From NCBI GenBank assembly GCA_937906915.1, contig CALCUU010000055.1, positions 1 to 7,991 on the forward strand: a stretch of DNA of 7,991 nucleotides, in the 5' to 3' direction. The translations under genes and the position numbers were made by a program. Under the pieces are notes generated by a model, which ran no database searches, was not told the origin of the DNA, and saw only the letters and a list, made by a program, of their open reading frames with translations. Below, one piece after another: positions 6,629 through 7,991 of this stretch. The stretch is from an uncultured Phascolarctobacterium sp. Lineage in GTDB: Bacteria; Bacillota; Negativicutes; Acidaminococcales; Acidaminococcaceae. Numbering within the stretch: the stretch's first letter is position 1; the number at the start of each line of letters is the position of its first letter.

Positions 6629-6681
6629 ATAAAATTGCTTGCTTGACGTACTACCAGTACGCCAGCGCGGCACAATTTTAT
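6629..6681. repeat. Interrupted inverted repeat, MITE- or REP-like
   Basis: ATAAAATTG (6629-6637) pairs with CAATTTTAT (6673-6681), and inside them CGTACT (6647-6652) pairs with AGTACG (6656-6661) around ACC. The nested arms with imperfect filler form a long bulged hairpin in either strand. There is no U-run after it, so it is not a normal terminator. It resembles the palindromic units of small interspersed repeats, but a second copy is not present in this window. Confidence 0.5.
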
Positions 6682-6735
6682 TCCGCCTAGCTATCCGGCA
6701 CTTCTGACGCATTTGAAAAATAGTTAAGTGTATTT

Positions 6736-6774
6736 AACACCACGTAGAGAAATCTGCGTGGTGTTTCTGCTTTT
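6736..6774 (+). terminator. Terminator-like hairpin with GAAA tetraloop
   Basis: A 13-bp stem (6736-6748 with 6753-6765, one G-T pair, core AACACCACG/CGTGGTGTT) is closed by a stable GNRA loop, GAAA (6749-6752). TCTGCTTTT follows, a modest U-tract on the + strand only. It lies about 110 bp before the NlpC/P60 start. It could end readthrough from the left or act as an attenuator in the leader of that gene. Confidence 0.6.
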
Positions 6775-6791
6775 GTAGCAAATTTGTTACA
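6774..6791. promoter_or_regulatory. 18-bp near-palindrome, candidate operator
   Basis: TGTAGCAAATTTGTTACA reads the same on both strands except for one symmetric pair. It begins where the preceding hairpin's U-tract ends and lies 88 bp before the NlpC/P60 start. No confident promoter could be placed next to it, and the cognate regulator is not identified. Confidence 0.35.
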
Positions 6792-6865
6792 TCGTTCCTG
6801 TATTGAAAGTAAAGGCAGGATTTTCCCCGTTAGTAACGAATTAAATTTAGTATGAAGAATTACGG

Positions 6866-6871
6866 AAGGAG
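6866..6871 (+). promoter_or_regulatory. Ribosome binding site deciding a TTG start
   Basis: AAGGAG is followed after 8 bp by TTG (6880), the normal spacing. The in-frame GTG at 6871 overlaps this site and cannot be its start, so TTG is the likely initiation codon of the cell-wall hydrolase gene. Confidence 0.75.
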
Positions 6872-6879
6872 TGTCTGAC

Positions 6880-7991
6880 TTGCTAAGAAAGTTTTTATGT
6901 TTGTGCTTGTTGTGCTTGTGTTGCGTAGCGGCACCTGTAAATGCTGCAGGCATTACTAATTTCAGCAAGCTGGTTACTGCTGATTACTGGATAGAAAATA
7001 ATACTGACGGAGACGCGCTAATCTTAGATGCTAAAGGAGTAGAGGAGTTTAATAAAACTATTCGCAAGGTTTCACCTACGGTTGTTGATTTAGAAAAATA
7101 TCCTACAACTGTTTCTAGACGTACCGTAAAGGCGAAGCTGAATAATTTTGAAGCTCTTGAAGAAGATTTGTACCTGCGTGGCAATAAGGTAAGCGATAAT
7201 TACAAGGGAATTTTGCGGAAGCTGGTTAACTCTGCGGCGATTACCGATGACGTGCAGGTGAAGTATGCCGTTGTGGTAAGACGTAGTAATTTACGCAACC
7301 TGCCTACGGGCGAGGGCTTATTCTATTTTGCGGCGGATAAAGATTTCGACGCTTTGCAGGAAACTGCCTTAGACCCTTGCGACCCGGTGGTGGTGCTGCA
7401 CACCAGTGAAAACGGTCAGTTCCATTACATTCAAGCTACTAATTACAGTGGTTGGATTAGCACCTACGACATTGCCTTTACAGATAGAGGTACTTGGCTC
7501 CAATACGTGGACCCTAAAAAATTCGTAGTGGTTGTAGGTAAAAGCGTGAAGCTGAAAACTTGGGAAGAAACTGTAGAGTACCAACAAGGTAGTCGTATCC
7601 CCATTCATCATGCAGATGACTCTGGTTATGTATTAAATGTTGCCGGTCGTGGTAAGGACGGTAATCTTGACAAGGTAAAGGTTAAGGTTGCCAAGAATGC
7701 TGCTTTGAGCGAAGGCTATTTGCCTTACACCTCTAACAATATTTTGCGTAGTGCTTTTAAATTTTATGGCGAACCCTACGGTTGGGGTGGCTTGAAAAGT
7801 AGTGTGGATTGCTCCAGCTTAATGTACAATGCGTATCGTACTGTGGGAATTTACTTGCCACGTAATGCGGACGAGCAGGAAAATAGCGCAGGCGTACATA
7901 TTGATTTGGGTAAATTGGATGACGAAGGTAAAATGGCTGCCATTAAAACACTAACTCCCGGTGCTGGCCTTTATATGGACGGTCACTGTAT
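6880..7991 (+). CDS. Secreted NlpC/P60 (C40) peptidoglycan endopeptidase with SH3-like domains, 3' end outside the window
   Basis: Uses a TTG start; 370 codons are visible without a stop. The N-terminus is a signal peptide: LRK, a hydrophobic core FLCLCLLCLCCVAAPV, and a probable cleavage after Asn-Ala (about 22-23). No clean lipobox is seen although five Cys lie in the core. After an N-terminal helical region (about 25-125), two bacterial SH3-like domains follow: about 130-200, starting VVVRRSNLRNLPT, and about 203-270. The NlpC/P60 domain begins near 285 (NILRSAFKFYGEPYGWGG), with catalytic Cys311 in VDCSSLMYNAYRTVGIYLPRN and the probable catalytic His369 in YMDGHC at the edge. This arrangement (N-terminal domain, two SH3, NlpC/P60) is typical of gamma-D-glutamyl-L-diamino acid endopeptidases, which cut stem peptides during wall remodelling or recycling outside the membrane. 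The exact bond cut is inferred from the family. Confidence 0.93.
   Translation, partial: MLRKFLCLCLLCLCCVAAPVNAAGITNFSKLVTADYWIENNTDGDALILDAKGVEEFNKTIRKVSPTVVDLEKYPTTVSRRTVKAKLNNFEALEEDLYLRGNKVSDNYKGILRKLVNSAAITDDVQVKYAVVVRRSNLRNLPTGEGLFYFAADKDFDALQETALDPCDPVVVLHTSENGQFHYIQATNYSGWISTYDIAFTDRGTWLQYVDPKKFVVVVGKSVKLKTWEETVEYQQGSRIPIHHADDSGYVLNVAGRGKDGNLDKVKVKVAKNAALSEGYLPYTSNNILRSAFKFYGEPYGWGGLKSSVDCSSLMYNAYRTVGIYLPRNADEQENSAGVHIDLGKLDDEGKMAAIKTLTPGAGLYMDGHC

Larger units (their letters stand above)
6448..6879 (+). other. Non-coding, hairpin-rich stretch; possible structured RNA or interspersed repeat
   Basis: No supportable gene. It holds a small hairpin (AGTTGATT 6477-6484 with AATCAACT 6494-6501), a C-rich run near 6503-6509, a terminator hairpin (6551-6592), an interrupted inverted repeat (6629-6681), a second terminator-like hairpin (6736-6774), a near-palindrome (6774-6791) and the ribosome binding site of the next gene (6866-6871). 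The part from about 6500 to 6710 looks more GC-rich than its flanks. I found no match to tmRNA, RNase P RNA, SRP RNA, T-box or common riboswitch cores by eye. Confidence 0.5.

Noticed and set aside
6650..6705. tRNA-like start on the - strand (GCCGGATAGCT followed by GG)
   Set aside because: No T-arm GTTCRA motif, no acceptor complement and no proper anticodon arm.
6404..6968. Leftward open frames of 102 and 93 codons in the hairpin-rich region
   Set aside because: They run through terminator hairpins and inverted repeats, lack ribosome binding sites, and have low-complexity Arg/Ser/Lys composition.
6984..7611. Leftward frames inside the NlpC/P60 gene
   Set aside because: Antisense to a clear coding sequence with intact domains.
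1..7991. CRISPR array, rRNA, transposase or integrase
   Set aside because: No regularly spaced repeats, no rRNA-like sequence and no recombinase motifs were found on either strand.

Overview
The window looks like chromosomal DNA of an anaerobic, low-to-moderate GC Firmicute. The evidence is a single-chain pyruvate:ferredoxin oxidoreductase, strong AGGAGG-type ribosome binding sites, Rho-independent terminators, and a TTG start on a cell-wall hydrolase gene. A Negativicute (Phascolarctobacterium/Acidaminococcus type) would fit, but that is an impression from gene style, not something the sequence proves.

Layout. Bases 1-609 (+) are the 3' end of an AT-rich gene of unknown function that enters from the left edge. 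It converges on the large nifJ gene (614-4126, -), and a symmetric hairpin at 550-588 can terminate both. An AT-rich leader of about 160 bp upstream of nifJ carries a repeated TTGTAAAA motif, then comes the terminator of the next unit. That unit runs leftward and has four genes: a DUF190 protein (5707-6102), a three-helix membrane protein of unknown function (5281-5670), and two UspA-type stress proteins (4742-5179 and 4321-4737). A TATAAT box precedes DUF190. A 101-bp gap before the first usp gene leaves room for a second promoter.

Right of DUF190 the DNA becomes largely non-coding (6103-6879). A rightward promoter overlaps a Rex-like palindrome (6307-6324). It leads into a 22-codon ORF with a very good Shine-Dalgarno sequence. 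After that come about 430 bp of hairpin-rich DNA containing two terminator-like structures and a longer interrupted inverted repeat. The window ends inside a secreted NlpC/P60 peptidoglycan endopeptidase gene with SH3-like domains (6880 to the right edge, TTG start).

How it fits together. PFOR makes acetyl-CoA, CO2 and reduced ferredoxin from pyruvate. The adjacent Usp pair would suit redox or starvation stress, and the DUF190/membrane pair is of unknown role. No complete new system is evident. The least explained parts are the 6300-6800 region (Rex-like operator, tiny ORF, structured RNA or repeat), the DUF190/three-helix protein pair, and the unrecognised gene at the left edge.
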